Source: Paraburkholderia solitsugae (GTDB lineage Bacteria; Pseudomonadota; Gammaproteobacteria; Burkholderiales; Burkholderiaceae). Taken from it: a DNA stretch of 64,000 bases. The notes beneath the pieces were generated by a model. It searched no databases and was not told where the DNA came from. It saw only the letters and a list, made by a program, of their open reading frames with translations. Every line of letters starts with the position of its first letter. Position 1 is the first letter of the stretch. A program made the position numbers and the translations under genes. The stretch is taken from positions 1-64,000 of the forward strand of contig NZ_WOEY01000015.1 of the NCBI RefSeq assembly GCF_013177695.1, read 5' to 3'. This document shows, in pieces, positions 1 through 8,687 of this stretch.

Positions 1-117
1 GGCTATCTCGCGCGCGCCAATGATCCTCCGCCCGGCAATAAGGTCATCTGGCGCGGCATGCATCGGCTTGTCGACATCCAGATCGGGTACTGGTTGGGGC
101 GTGAAAATAGTGGGTAA
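1..117 (+). CDS. C-terminal end of an IS4-like transposase (cut by window start)
   Basis: Frame 1 is open from the first base to a TAA at 115-117 and encodes 38 residues beginning GYLARANDPPPG and containing VIWRGMHRLVDIQ. This resembles the extreme C-terminus of IS4-family transposases, where a G-rich K/R-S-D-G-x-PG stretch is followed by an LW-G-L-RL-D motif. Only the tail is in the window, so catalytic residues cannot be checked. It lies next to other mobile-element debris, which fits. The family name comes from memory of the motif and is uncertain. Confidence 0.45.
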   Translation, partial: GYLARANDPPPGNKVIWRGMHRLVDIQIGYWLGRENSG

Positions 118-464
118 TCACAAGCGCGCGCCTGTTGTTTACAACCCCCTCATCCTGTCCATTGAAAGTAAACGACTTTTGACGCTCCGGCCCTGAAGCC
201 TGGCGTAGCGAACCCTTGACACTGGGAAGAGGCGATATGCTGGCGTATGTTGGTGAGCGCGCGGTATTGCGCTCACCAACATACAGGCGCATTCCACGTC
301 GCCCAGTAATTGCTGCAATCGAATTCACGTCCCCGCCTGAAGCCGTCGTGGCGCTCGTAAGATGATCCAACGTCTTACAACCTTCTATCCGCTGGCGGTT
401 CGCCAGCCCTATCCTGCATGCGCGTTGCGCCGGAATCTTGTCCGGGTGACATGCCCCATCTTCA

Positions 465-498
465 GAACCGTGCATGGGTCTTTCGATCCACACGGCTC
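465..498 (-). ncRNA. Group II intron domain V hairpin
   Basis: Read on the minus strand, this 34-nt segment starts GAGCCGTGTGGAT, has a GAAA tetraloop (CGAAAG), and closes with a complementary arm ending GCACGGTTC. This is the size, shape and terminal GAGCCG/CGGTTC pairing of bacterial group II intron domain V, the catalytic hairpin. It lies about 60 nt downstream, in minus-strand sense, of the maturase stop codon, exactly where domain V should be. The upstream intron domains are missing, so this is the 3' remnant of a dead intron. Confidence 0.75.
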
Positions 499-554
499 AA
501 GCCTCTGCAAAGGCATCTTTCGACACCCGGTTTCACAACGGTAGTTCCGGCAGA

Positions 555-1038
555 CTAATAATTTCTACGGCAATTGAGATGGTGCATCTGAAGGTTGCCT
601 GTTGCATCCGACCCGCCTTCGGCTCTTTTCACAATGTGACGAACACCCCAAGGGGTGCGCTTTGTGATTGGTTCCTGGCAGGTCGAACACATGCCATCCT
701 GCCTTCGCCAGACACGGTAAAACTTCGCACGTCCTTTTGATGAGTTCTGCATTTTCGTGGCCCATCGGGACTCGAAGTAATGCTCCCATTCTGGGTCGTG
801 CGGATTGGCGTTGGCTCTGATCTTGATATGCCGATGGATTGGCGTATCCGATTCTTGTAGCAGGGCGAGCTCGCGTTGCGTTCCATCTTCTTGCTTTTCT
901 GTGGCGGCAAATACCCAGTTCCGGGCACCCCGGGTCTTGAGATATTTCTCTTTGACCCAGCGGGCTCCCTTGTTCGGATGCCTTCTTACCGCCCCCCGTT
1001 GACTTCGGCTGGCTCGATCTAATGGACATCCTTTCGCA
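555..1038 (-). pseudogene. Group II intron maturase C-terminus with HNH domain (5'-truncated)
   Basis: A single minus-strand frame runs without a stop from about 1038 to a TAG at 555-557. It encodes the end of an intron-encoded protein. The proximal part has RRHPNKGARWVKEKYL, typical of the maturase domain X region. The distal part is an HNH endonuclease, with CSTCQEP, a central RHIVKRAEGGSD and a terminal NLQMHHLNC. The reverse transcriptase domains are absent. Upstream sequence switches to unrelated relics near 1040, so the element is broken rather than merely partial. Together with domain V at 465-498 this identifies the 3' third of a group II intron that has lost mobility. Confidence 0.75.
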
Positions 1039-1074
1039 ATGACTGATCAACGGCGTCTTACCTGCTCTCATGTG

Positions 1075-1210
1075 GCGACCTGCAGCCTGCTCGCGGTGGC
1101 GTTGGCGCTCGCGGCAAGACCCACGCTTTCGATGATCGACGAGCCTGCGGCCGGTCTGAACACCTAGGCGGCGGTTGTTCTCGGCAAGGTTCTGCGTCAG
1201 CTTCGCGAGC
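1075..1210 (+). pseudogene. Relic of a LivG/LivF-type ABC transporter ATPase
   Basis: One plus-strand frame reads LAVALALAARPTLSMIDEP, followed by AAGLNT, a TAG stop at 1165-1167, then AAVVLGKVLRQLREHQ. The segment ALAARPxLxxxDEPAAGLN matches the Walker B and D-loop region of branched-chain amino acid ABC ATPases, which read LLLDEPAAGLNP. The in-frame stop and lack of any Walker A or signature region in the window show it is a short decayed fragment. It is sandwiched between a broken group II intron and a transposase relic. Confidence 0.5.
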
Positions 1211-1247
1211 ATCAATCGGTCCACCAGCGTGGCAGCGAGTGTGCGTG

Positions 1248-1631
1248 AGAATGAGCACAAGAAACTGGCCGTTCAGGCGTTGGCGGGTCGGAAACGATCA
1301 GCGAACTGTCGGCGAGGCTCGGCGTGAGTCGCAAGTTCGTCTACGCGCGGGACAGAAGGCTGCCTGGGCGACATACCGTGCCATGGCGATGTGTTTCACA
1401 TCCAGCGCCAGTGTGAGGCGCTCGCCAACACGCCGGGCAACCTCGCCTGGGGAGCTCGCGCACGGCGCCAGAAGCTCGAAGCCAGGATCGATCCTGAATC
1501 ATCGGCGCTTCGTACGCAGCGGCCGGGCTGAACGGAACGGCAAAAGTCCGCGTGAGTTGATGACCAGTCAGTACCATGCGTGCTGGCTCACGCTGCTCGG
1601 GCTCGGCCCTCTTCCGCTAGAGCGAACCTGA
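1248..1631 (+). pseudogene. Decayed transposase relic
   Basis: Segments in different frames line up as one transposase-like protein. An HTH-like stretch (SETISELSARLGVSRKFVY) near 1290-1350 follows LAVQALAG in another frame. A second block (GDVFHIQRQCEALANTPG) lies near 1390-1440 in a third frame. A terminal block (GKSPRELMTSQYHACWLTLL) ends at 1631. At least two frameshifts are needed to join them. The blocks resemble transposases I have seen in Burkholderiales, but I cannot name the IS family. The last block may belong to a different element. Confidence 0.4.
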
Positions 1632-2345
1632 TTTCCGAACACGCTGGCGAGCATTGTGATGGCACCTTGTTCTTCGGGGCGATCCCAACCTCGTCAGGCA
1701 CAAGCCCCTGATCGCCGCCATACCAGTCGACGTTGCCATGGTTAGTTAAGCAGATCGTCTACCGCATGGGCATGTGGCTTTACTGCCGCGCCCTCAATTT
1801 TCTGTATGCCTATTGCCGCGGCGTCCTTCCGGTCTGTTCTTTGGTGCAGGACAGCTGGGGCCTCCATTCCCACTTACGCCTTCGGGCCAGCTCGCCTTTG
1901 AGTCGGGCTTTTCCATTCGGTCTGCACTGTCACGGCAACGGAGGTTAGGCGCCGCGCCTATTCTTTCTGCACAAGATTGGTAGACTGTCGACTTAAAGCC
2001 GATTGAAGATCAACGTTTGGCAGGTCGTATTCCAGTTTTACCGTAAGATTCGGTCATTGCTTTCGTTGGGCGCGAGTGCTCTCTGACGTGGCCATCCGAC
2101 TAGTGTCAGGGACAGCGGACAGCGATCCGTGTGATCTGGGCCCGAGCGGGCGTCGGTGGGTGGTTGCAGCAACAAGAGGCGAACCCGAGGCCTAGTGAAG
2201 ATGGTCGTCCTGCGGTTGATATGCCGACGGTCTTCGTAAAATGTCGGCTCTGTTCCAGGACGCTCCATGTGCATCCTTGGGAAGTGTGGAAACGCCTGAC
2301 GGCGTGTCCGGAAACGTAATCGAAATTTTTAAGGCGAGTTACAGC
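1632..2345. other. Intergenic stretch before the MarR-like gene
   Basis: I see no convincing gene here. Short open frames lack recognisable motifs and ribosome-binding sites. The last 150 bases turn A+T richer and should contain the promoter of the regulator starting at 2346, but no clear -35/-10 pair stands out. Confidence 0.3.
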
Positions 2346-2915
2346 ATGGAGTCGAAATTCTATCGCACGTGGCATCTCGCCAAATCGGATATGGAATATA
2401 AAATTACCGAGTTTGAGTGGTCATTGATCCGTTTTTTTGAGACGTTTTCGCGCTGGGTACTTGCGAATGGCATGGTTACCATCACGGCCGATGTGGACCT
2501 CAAATATCAGGAACATTTCATCTTGCACGTGATCCGTATGCAGGATCGACCGAAGAATAGTTCCACCATCGCGCGTTTGATGAATCGCGACGATATTCCC
2601 AACATTCAATACAGCCTGAGAAAACTCGAGACGGCAGGACTGATCGAGAAGCAACGGGAAAATAACAGTAAGACCTTTGCCTACAATGCTAGCGAGTTGG
2701 GCGTCAAGCTGACCGACGAATACTATAAGGTCAGGCATGAGCTCTTGCTAAAGCGCCTAGAGGATATTAACGACGTCGAAGAGAAATTCGAAAAGGGCGC
2801 TCGATTTATGTCGCTTTTGACGGGGATCTACGAGGAAGCAGCGAGAGATTGCGCGACGATTACGCCGGTTGTCGCAGAGCCGCCAAAGAAGGTTTCAAAA
2901 AAACGGCCAGAGTGA
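2346..2915 (+). CDS. MarR-like winged-helix transcriptional regulator
   Basis: A 189-residue protein starting MESKFYRTWHL. The centre (about residues 60-130) has the order expected of a MarR-type winged helix: a recognition-helix region SSTIARLMNRDDIPNIQYSL, then LRKLETAGLIEKQRENNSK as the wing. Flanking helices would form the dimer interface. The tail is Lys/Pro-rich. An earlier in-frame ATG at 2241 exists, but the 2346 start fits family length and follows an AAGGCGAG stretch. It faces the amidase gene across 61 bp and is the only regulator in the catabolic island, so it probably controls it. MarR proteins usually repress and are released by an aromatic ligand; the ligand here is unknown. 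Confidence 0.75.
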   Translation: MESKFYRTWHLAKSDMEYKITEFEWSLIRFFETFSRWVLANGMVTITADVDLKYQEHFILHVIRMQDRPKNSSTIARLMNRDDIPNIQYSLRKLETAGLIEKQRENNSKTFAYNASELGVKLTDEYYKVRHELLLKRLEDINDVEEKFEKGARFMSLLTGIYEEAARDCATITPVVAEPPKKVSKKRPE

Positions 2916-2976
2916 TTAGTGGACGGCCGGGCTGGCTTCGCGCGGCGTCCTCTTAACCTGGGAACCTGGGGCGCGA

Positions 2977-4374
2977 TCAGAGTCCCGGGTTTTGCTGATG
3001 CCAATGGGTTGCCTGCTGGAACGCCATGCCGGCACGACACAGCAGCGCTTCTGCACCGTGCTGGGCAACAAACTGGAAGCCGATTGGCATCCCGCCTTCC
3101 GTGAACCCGCACGGCAGCGTAATCGTCGGGTGCCCGCTTGAGTTGAATGGCGCTGTGTACTGAATCAAGCGGGCGTTCAGTTCGGGATCTTGCGCCAACG
3201 CGCCGAGCTGCTCATGCGTTGGCGCCGCGAACGGTTGTACCGGGACGATCAGCAGATCGATGTCGCTCATGAGTTTGGTCACCTTCCCGCGCAAGGCTGC
3301 GCGCTTCAGCAGAACCTCCTGATAACGCATACCGCTGGTGTCGCGGCCAAGCTCGATCAAGCGGGTCAAGGCCGGACCATATTCGCTAGCGAGCCGCGGG
3401 TAGGTGTCGGCGTGCGCGACGGCAACTTCAACCCCGCAGTTGACCTGCCATTCATCGACCACGGTGCGCACTTCGGGGAAACAAATTTCCTGAATCTCCC
3501 CACCTAGATTTTTGACGGTATTCACGACTTGTTCGAGCGCCCGGACGATGACATCGTCGGTCCCACGGCTGTTCCACGCGTGATCGATGCCGATTTTAAG
3601 TCCGCGCAGATCGTGGCCGGATTCGGGCAGATCGAGCCGGGTTTCCGGCAGCGTGGTCGGATCGAGCGGATCGTTGCCGGCGATAATCCCAAGCAGCAGA
3701 GCGGCATCGACTGCATTGCGGGCGATCGGGCCAGGATGGTCCAAACTAGCGCCGAGTTCAAATACGCCGTAGCGGCTAACACACCCCCAGGTGGGCTTGA
3801 TACCCGTCAGGCCATTCGCTGCAGCAGGGAATCGGATCGAGCCGCCGGTATCCGTGCCGAGCGAGGCATAGCAAAGGCCCGCTGCGGTGGCTACGCCCGA
3901 ACCACTCGACGATGCGCCGGACCAATGATTCGGATGCCATGGATTGACAGGATCGGGAATGCTGGGGTGATGCGTCGCAAAGGCACCCTCGGTCAGCTGG
4001 AGCTTGCCTAGTAAGATGGCTCCAGCTTCCCGAAGCCTTCTGACTGCGGTGGAATCGGTCGACGGGATGAAATTCTTGTGGATGGTCGTACCCGCTGCCG
4101 TCGGGAAGCCCGCCACCCAGTACAGGTCTTTGACCGCGATCGGAACACCATGTAGCGGTCCGATCGGCCCTCCGGAAAGCAACTGGCGTTCGGCTTCCTG
4201 TGCTTGAGCCAACGCTTGCTCACGCATGACCAGCGCGTAGCTGTGGAGCGATTCATCGAGCTTTTCAATCCGAGCGAGGAGCCTGGCCGTGACTTCAACC
4301 GGCGAAATTTCTCGCGCACGAATCATGCGTGCGATTTCTTTTACGCCAAGGTAATGCAGGTCTGTATTTGACAT
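2977..4374 (-). CDS. Amidase-signature hydrolase
   Basis: A 465-residue amidase-signature enzyme that hydrolyses a C-N amide bond. The catalytic triad is visible: Lys82 in PIAVKDLY, the cis-Ser around 155 in WSGASSSGSG, and the nucleophile Ser179 in TDTGGSIRFPAA. The start MSNTDLHYLG is chosen; a TTG start at 4461 would add 29 residues not typical of the family. It is the last gene of the minus-strand operon behind the Rieske oxygenase, reductase and M20-like gene. In that context it most likely acts on an amide or ring-opened lactam produced during catabolism. GatA or urea-amidolyase roles are less likely because no partner subunits are present. The substrate is not predictable from sequence. 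Confidence 0.85.
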   Translation of the reverse strand: MSNTDLHYLGVKEIARMIRAREISPVEVTARLLARIEKLDESLHSYALVMREQALAQAQEAERQLLSGGPIGPLHGVPIAVKDLYWVAGFPTAAGTTIHKNFIPSTDSTAVRRLREAGAILLGKLQLTEGAFATHHPSIPDPVNPWHPNHWSGASSSGSGVATAAGLCYASLGTDTGGSIRFPAAANGLTGIKPTWGCVSRYGVFELGASLDHPGPIARNAVDAALLLGIIAGNDPLDPTTLPETRLDLPESGHDLRGLKIGIDHAWNSRGTDDVIVRALEQVVNTVKNLGGEIQEICFPEVRTVVDEWQVNCGVEVAVAHADTYPRLASEYGPALTRLIELGRDTSGMRYQEVLLKRAALRGKVTKLMSDIDLLIVPVQPFAAPTHEQLGALAQDPELNARLIQYTAPFNSSGHPTITLPCGFTEGGMPIGFQFVAQHGAEALLCRAGMAFQQATHWHQQNPGL

Positions 4375-4457
4375 GCTCAATCCAGCTTTATGTTGAAAAA
4401 GCCGAAATGCGCCGCGTCGTCCCAGTTCAGCAGGATGAGCGGGCGCCGATTCGACAA

Positions 4458-5810
4458 TCAAAGTCCGAGTTCTGCCCGCTTGCGCGTAAGCGTATCGATG
4501 ACCGCGTACATGATCTTTTGCGCGCAGGGCATCAGATCGGGGATATAGGTCGCGCCCATTCCGCCCATGCCTTCAGCGAGCGGTTCAGGCGAGCCTTCTG
4601 CCGGCCACGGCCAGCCGATGCGTGCGGTAGGAATGCCAAATCGGCGCAGTGCCGCACCATCGGTTTGCCCGCCGAGGAAATCGGGCGTGAGATGGAGGCG
4701 CTGCTCGATATGTTCCCAACCGCGCAGTGCTGATTGAATGATCCAGTTCGACGGGGAGGTCGTTCCGCCTGGCACCGAACCAACCATTTCCCAGTCGAGA
4801 TCGAATTCGGGATGACGTTGGCGCAGCACTTCAATGAACTGGGCGAACTGGGCCTTGACGTCCCCCGGGCTGGTGCGAGGATTGATTCGGATATCGAAGA
4901 AAATCTCGGTTACGGCAGATGGGAACGCTGGCCGTTCCGGCCAGCCGGCGCGCACGCCGGAGATCCAGCCATGCGGCTTGACGACACCGGAAGTATTGCG
5001 TTCGGCATAGTCGATCAGCCATTTCTCGAGTTCGAGGATGACGTGCGCGGCCGGGACGACCGAGCTGCGGAAACCCGGTGTGCCACGCGGCACCCCCGCA
5101 TAACCGAGGGTGCCCTTGACCTTCAGCTTGAACCAGCCCATGCCGGGTTCTTCGTGATAAACCCAGTTCCACGGTTTCATGACGATGGCGAAATCCGGTG
5201 CCACGCCACGGCTCAACAGGTGGGTCACGCCAGACGACATGCCCGCATGGTCGCGCCCGGCCAGATCGACGGGCATGCCGCCGTCCGCCATGGCGACGAT
5301 CAGGTCACCGGTCAGCGGCACTTCTGCTTCGATCAAGGCGGTCGCCACTTCGGTCAAGGTTGCGATCATGCCTTTGGGGTTTGAGGCGCCCAGGCCGAAA
5401 ACCCAGTCGTCCTGCATGCGAGCCTTGGGGTGGAGATCGACGTAGTGGCTGGGGCCGACCCACGGCCTATCGCTTTCGTCGCTTTCGAGGTGCGTGTCGA
5501 TCGGCGAATACAGCATCAGGGATGCGCCTCCGCCGCTGCCCCGTTTTTCCGCGACGATGTTGCCCGACTGAGCGTTCATCGGGCGATAGCTTGCCGTCAT
5601 TCCAGCTTTCGACAGGTAGTCGGCCATAAACTGGCTGGCCTCACGCGCAGCACCCGTCGGGCTGTGAATGTTCGTCAGATCGAACAGGAGTTTCTGCAAG
5701 CGCCGCGAATTTAGCTTTGCGCAGGCTTGTTCGTACCAGGCCTGCTGCTCGGGGGAAAACGGCAAAGGGGTGGTTGTGACCACGGGTGCTACCTCTTGGT
5801 TCTGTTGCAA
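4458..5810 (-). CDS. M20-family metallopeptidase-like protein lacking usual metal ligands
   Basis: A 450-residue protein with the M20/ArgE-DapE fold: an N-terminal catalytic-type lobe, a dimerisation insert (about 215-340, beginning GWFKLKVKGTLGYAGVPRG), and a C-terminal return to the first lobe (GGQTDGAALRRFGIPTARIG). The canonical zinc-binding motifs look altered. The H-x-D site reads PID (103-105), the G-x-x-D-x-K-G site reads GASNPKG (141-147), and the E-E pair reads ADGGMP (175-180). Either it uses different ligands or it is not a classical two-zinc peptidase. It sits between the reductase and amidase genes and probably acts in the same pathway. Spacing to the reductase is 7 bp. Confidence 0.75.
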   Translation of the reverse strand: MQQNQEVAPVVTTTPLPFSPEQQAWYEQACAKLNSRRLQKLLFDLTNIHSPTGAAREASQFMADYLSKAGMTASYRPMNAQSGNIVAEKRGSGGGASLMLYSPIDTHLESDESDRPWVGPSHYVDLHPKARMQDDWVFGLGASNPKGMIATLTEVATALIEAEVPLTGDLIVAMADGGMPVDLAGRDHAGMSSGVTHLLSRGVAPDFAIVMKPWNWVYHEEPGMGWFKLKVKGTLGYAGVPRGTPGFRSSVVPAAHVILELEKWLIDYAERNTSGVVKPHGWISGVRAGWPERPAFPSAVTEIFFDIRINPRTSPGDVKAQFAQFIEVLRQRHPEFDLDWEMVGSVPGGTTSPSNWIIQSALRGWEHIEQRLHLTPDFLGGQTDGAALRRFGIPTARIGWPWPAEGSPEPLAEGMGGMGATYIPDLMPCAQKIMYAVIDTLTRKRAELGL

Positions 5811-5817
5811 TACAGGA

Positions 5818-6840
5818 TTAGTTCGATGGGGCGAACTGCTCCGCGTAGATGTTTTCCGGTCGTAGTCCCAGGTGTGTGAGCCTGAGCGTTGCCGCCTCGA
5901 TCATGCGCGGCGGTCCGCAGAGGTATGCAACAGCATCCGGGTGCGCGACATCGCCTTCGCGGATCGCATCCACTGGATTGCCGGCAAGCAGATCGCCACT
6001 TGCATCGCGATCAACCGAGACACGTGCAGCGAGCATCGGCAGCCAATGCTTGCGCAACGCGATGTCGTCCATGCAGAACAGCTGATCCGGCGTCGCGCAG
6101 CCGAAGCTGAGGAGAATCGGAGGCTTTCGCCCAGGTGCGCGGCGCAGGGTGTCGATCATCGACAGGATCGGTGCGAGACCGGTACCGCCTGCCACCATGA
6201 TGTGAGGCGCGGACACCTTTTCACGCAGAAAGAAATTGCCGAACGGTCCTTCGATTTCCAGGACGTCGTCGGGTTGGGCGCGCTCGCGTAGCCACGTGGA
6301 CATGACACCGTCTTCTAGAAGGCGAACGAGAAGCTCGATCCTGGGCAGGTCGGCTGCTGTGCTTGCTGGCGAATAGCTGCGCATGACATCCGTACCGGGT
6401 ACGCGCACCTGGATGAATTGGCCCGGCTTGAAATCGAGCCAGGCGCCTTCGGCCAACTCGAGCTTCAGACGCACGACATTGGATGCCACCTGTTCCACGC
6501 TGTCGACGAAGGCATGTGCCTTCACCGCCTTGACGGTACCGGCGTCGCTCACGTAGTTCAGTGCAAATGTGCAATCGGTTTCAGGTTCGGTCAGGCATAA
6601 CAGGCGCTCGCCGGCGTCGACCTCACTGCGTAATAGTGTTGAACTGGCACCGGCGCGCATACCGGCCCGGCCTTCCACCAGCTTGGCCACACAGCTCGAG
6701 CATGAACCTGAGCGGCACTGATGGATGACAGGGATACCGGCGGCGAGAGCGGCATCAAGCACGCTCTCGCCCTGCTGCACGGCAACCGATGTCGCTTTCC
6801 CGTCACGGAAGCTAAAAGTAACGTTTCTAACGGTAGACAT
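5818..6840 (-). CDS. Ferredoxin-NAD(P)H reductase component of the Rieske oxygenase
   Basis: A 340-residue three-domain electron-transfer protein. The N-terminal plant-type [2Fe-2S] domain has cysteines 42, 47 and 50 (CRSGSCSSC) and a fourth near 82 (LLCLTEPE). An FAD-binding domain follows, with the R-x-Y-S pattern in VMRSYSPAST. The C-terminal NAD(P)-binding domain has GGTGLAPILSMI. This order (ferredoxin, FAD, NAD) and length match reductases of two-component Rieske systems such as the 2-oxo-1,2-dihydroquinoline 8-monooxygenase reductase. It passes electrons from NAD(P)H to the oxygenase encoded 24 bp upstream in the operon (6865-8220). No separate ferredoxin gene is present, consistent with a two-component enzyme. 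Confidence 0.9.
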   Translation of the reverse strand: MSTVRNVTFSFRDGKATSVAVQQGESVLDAALAAGIPVIHQCRSGSCSSCVAKLVEGRAGMRAGASSTLLRSEVDAGERLLCLTEPETDCTFALNYVSDAGTVKAVKAHAFVDSVEQVASNVVRLKLELAEGAWLDFKPGQFIQVRVPGTDVMRSYSPASTAADLPRIELLVRLLEDGVMSTWLRERAQPDDVLEIEGPFGNFFLREKVSAPHIMVAGGTGLAPILSMIDTLRRAPGRKPPILLSFGCATPDQLFCMDDIALRKHWLPMLAARVSVDRDASGDLLAGNPVDAIREGDVAHPDAVAYLCGPPRMIEAATLRLTHLGLRPENIYAEQFAPSN

Positions 6841-6864
6841 TCGGAAACCTTGGATGATGCTGAA

Positions 6865-8220
6865 TTACTTGTAGTCGTTTTCGTCGATCTTTTCGACGAA
6901 GTAAGCCGGCTTCTTGCCTTCGGCCGTCTTCTTCATGCGAATGCTCGACGCCTTGACCGCGCCGTCTACGCCACGTCCGGGTTTCGCAATGCCCCGATTC
7001 CAGCGCGATGCGAGCTTGCGCCAGGTGATCGGGGAAACGTCCGTTGACACCAACTGCTCGTTATCCCAGCCGGTACCGTCGGCATAGAAATCTTGCATGG
7101 CCTCGCGGGCATACAGGTCGCAATTGTTGAAGCCGTGGAGCGCGAGGGGCTTGAACAGATATTCGTAGCGGTACGTGTAGTCCTTGCGTTCCTTTTCGGT
7201 GTTGCACACCTTCGCCAGGATTTCCCAGTACTCGTAGGTATCGTCGGTGACCGGGACATACCATTCGAACTGGACCACATGCTCTTCTGGCCAGTTTTCC
7301 ACCATCAGCACGCCAGGCATGAAGACGGACGTGCGATAGGGACGGGAGTTGAGATTCTCGACCTTCAGATCGACGCGCGCATTTTCGAGAATCGGATTCC
7401 ACTTCTCGGTGAAGAGCCACTGCACCATCCCCTTCGGACCGTTTTCGTCTTCCACGGTGGTGATGCAGTCTTCCGCGGTGGGTACGATACCGAGCGGCAG
7501 CACCCAATCCTTCGCGTGAATGATGGCGTTGTCCTTGTGGACCAGGATGTGCGCGTTGTCGAAACCGTTCTCACAGGCAATACGCCAGTTTGCAAAGCCG
7601 GTACGGTGCATGCCGTAGGCAACGACGTTCTCGTCCATCAGGCTCGGTGCCGACGGCCACAGCGGGTGAGGGAAGCGCTCGTCGCTTTCGGGGAAGCGGA
7701 TCGGCAGGTCGTGCGCCAGCGGCGGAACGTCTGCGTCCGGATAGTCGTCCTCGCGCACGAACACGAAGATCATCCCGGCGAGTTCCTGGACCGGATAGGT
7801 GGTCACCGCCGTGGTGCCGATCAGCTTGTCGTCCGGATTTCCCGCGATGGTCGCGAGATTGCCCGTTTCCAGATCGTACGTAAACCCGTGGTACCAGCAG
7901 CTGATGGTGTCCTTGGTCAGGCACATCGGCTTGGCCGACAGGCGCACGCCACGGTGAATGCACTGATCTTTCAGCGCGTAGATCTTGCCGTCAACCCGGC
8001 GCAGCACGATGGGCACGCCACAGATCTGGATGCCTTCAACAGCATCTTCCGGCAATTCCTTGCTGAACAGCGCCGGATACCAGTGATTGATGAAACCCCA
8101 TTCCGCGTCCTTGTACGGCTGATATTGGCTTTGAACCTTGGCGTCGTTGACGCGGGCGTCGCTGATTTCGTTCAGACGAGCGCCGGTGGTGCGCCGGCGG
8201 ACGATTGGCGTGTCGCTCAT
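6865..8220 (-). CDS. Rieske non-heme iron oxygenase, terminal oxygenase subunit
   Basis: A 451-residue oxygenase. The Rieske [2Fe-2S] cluster ligands are C87-x-H89 (CIHRGVRLS) and C108-x2-H111 (SCWYHGFTY). The mononuclear iron site is H224 and H228 in NGFDNAHILVH, with bridging Asp221 and a likely third ligand Asp377 (REAMQDFYADG). It is an alpha-subunit-only type because no beta-subunit gene is nearby, as in the carbazole and 2-oxoquinoline oxygenases. Start MSDTPIV is preceded by AGGAG at good distance; an upstream start would overlap the promoter. It is first in a minus-strand operon with its reductase, an M20-like protein and an amidase. It likely hydroxylates the entry substrate; the substrate is not known. 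Confidence 0.9.
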   Translation of the reverse strand: MSDTPIVRRRTTGARLNEISDARVNDAKVQSQYQPYKDAEWGFINHWYPALFSKELPEDAVEGIQICGVPIVLRRVDGKIYALKDQCIHRGVRLSAKPMCLTKDTISCWYHGFTYDLETGNLATIAGNPDDKLIGTTAVTTYPVQELAGMIFVFVREDDYPDADVPPLAHDLPIRFPESDERFPHPLWPSAPSLMDENVVAYGMHRTGFANWRIACENGFDNAHILVHKDNAIIHAKDWVLPLGIVPTAEDCITTVEDENGPKGMVQWLFTEKWNPILENARVDLKVENLNSRPYRTSVFMPGVLMVENWPEEHVVQFEWYVPVTDDTYEYWEILAKVCNTEKERKDYTYRYEYLFKPLALHGFNNCDLYAREAMQDFYADGTGWDNEQLVSTDVSPITWRKLASRWNRGIAKPGRGVDGAVKASSIRMKKTAEGKKPAYFVEKIDENDYK

Positions 8221-8356
8221 TGTGACTACTCCTGCTGTGTAAAAGGGGACTCGTGACGAGGCACGAACGATCTTGAAACGCACAGTCCTTCCGCGCTCGA
8301 CCTGGCCGCCGGCGACAGTTGGACCGATGCTGTGAACGAAGACTACGAAAACATTA

Positions 8357-8369
8357 ATTGACAGTCAAT
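8357..8369. promoter_or_regulatory. Perfect inverted repeat upstream of the Rieske operon
   Basis: The sequence ATTGAC-A-GTCAAT is a perfect 6-bp inverted repeat with a 1-base spacer, in an A+T-rich stretch about 137 bp upstream of the oxygenase start. Size and composition fit a MarR-type operator, and a MarR-like gene lies in the same island. That it is the operator is an inference. Confidence 0.4.
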
Positions 8370-8637
8370 TTATTTTCAATCAATCTTCGCTCGTCATTGG
8401 ATGGATTGTAAGTTGATGGGCATCTGATCGTCTTGGGATTGCCTTGCTGAAAGACGCTGGCTGGGCAGTTGCCGGTCGAAGGCGACGTGATGCTGTGGTT
8501 TACCCGTGGTCGGGTTTGTCGGTAGATGGGGTGATCGTCACGTGCATTGCATGCGAGTGCGCCGAACGCAACCGCGCTGAGCACCGCGTTCGAAACGGCG
8601 ATGTGGAATCAAAGAGGGCGGAACAAAATTTGTATTT

Positions 8638-8650
8638 AGTTAACCTAACT
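8638..8650. promoter_or_regulatory. Inverted repeat upstream of the permease gene
   Basis: AGTTA-ACC-TAACT is a 5-bp inverted repeat about 38 bp before the permease ATG. It is followed by two short palindromes (ACTTAAGT at 8660 and TTAGCTAA at 8670). The 8284-8687 gap is the divergent control region for the two catabolic transcription units. A regulator-binding role is an inference. The permease ribosome-binding site AGAGG is at 8677-8681. Confidence 0.35.
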
Positions 8651-8687
8651 ATTTGTAAGACTTAAGTTTTTAGCTAAGAGGATTGCC

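Noticed and set aside
44..493. 149-codon minus-strand open frame
   Set aside because: It lies across group II intron domain V and its 3' flank; Arg-rich with no domain.
7093..8256. 387-codon plus-strand open frame
   Set aside because: It is antisense to the Rieske oxygenase, which has complete cluster and iron ligands; the frame is a GC-driven shadow.
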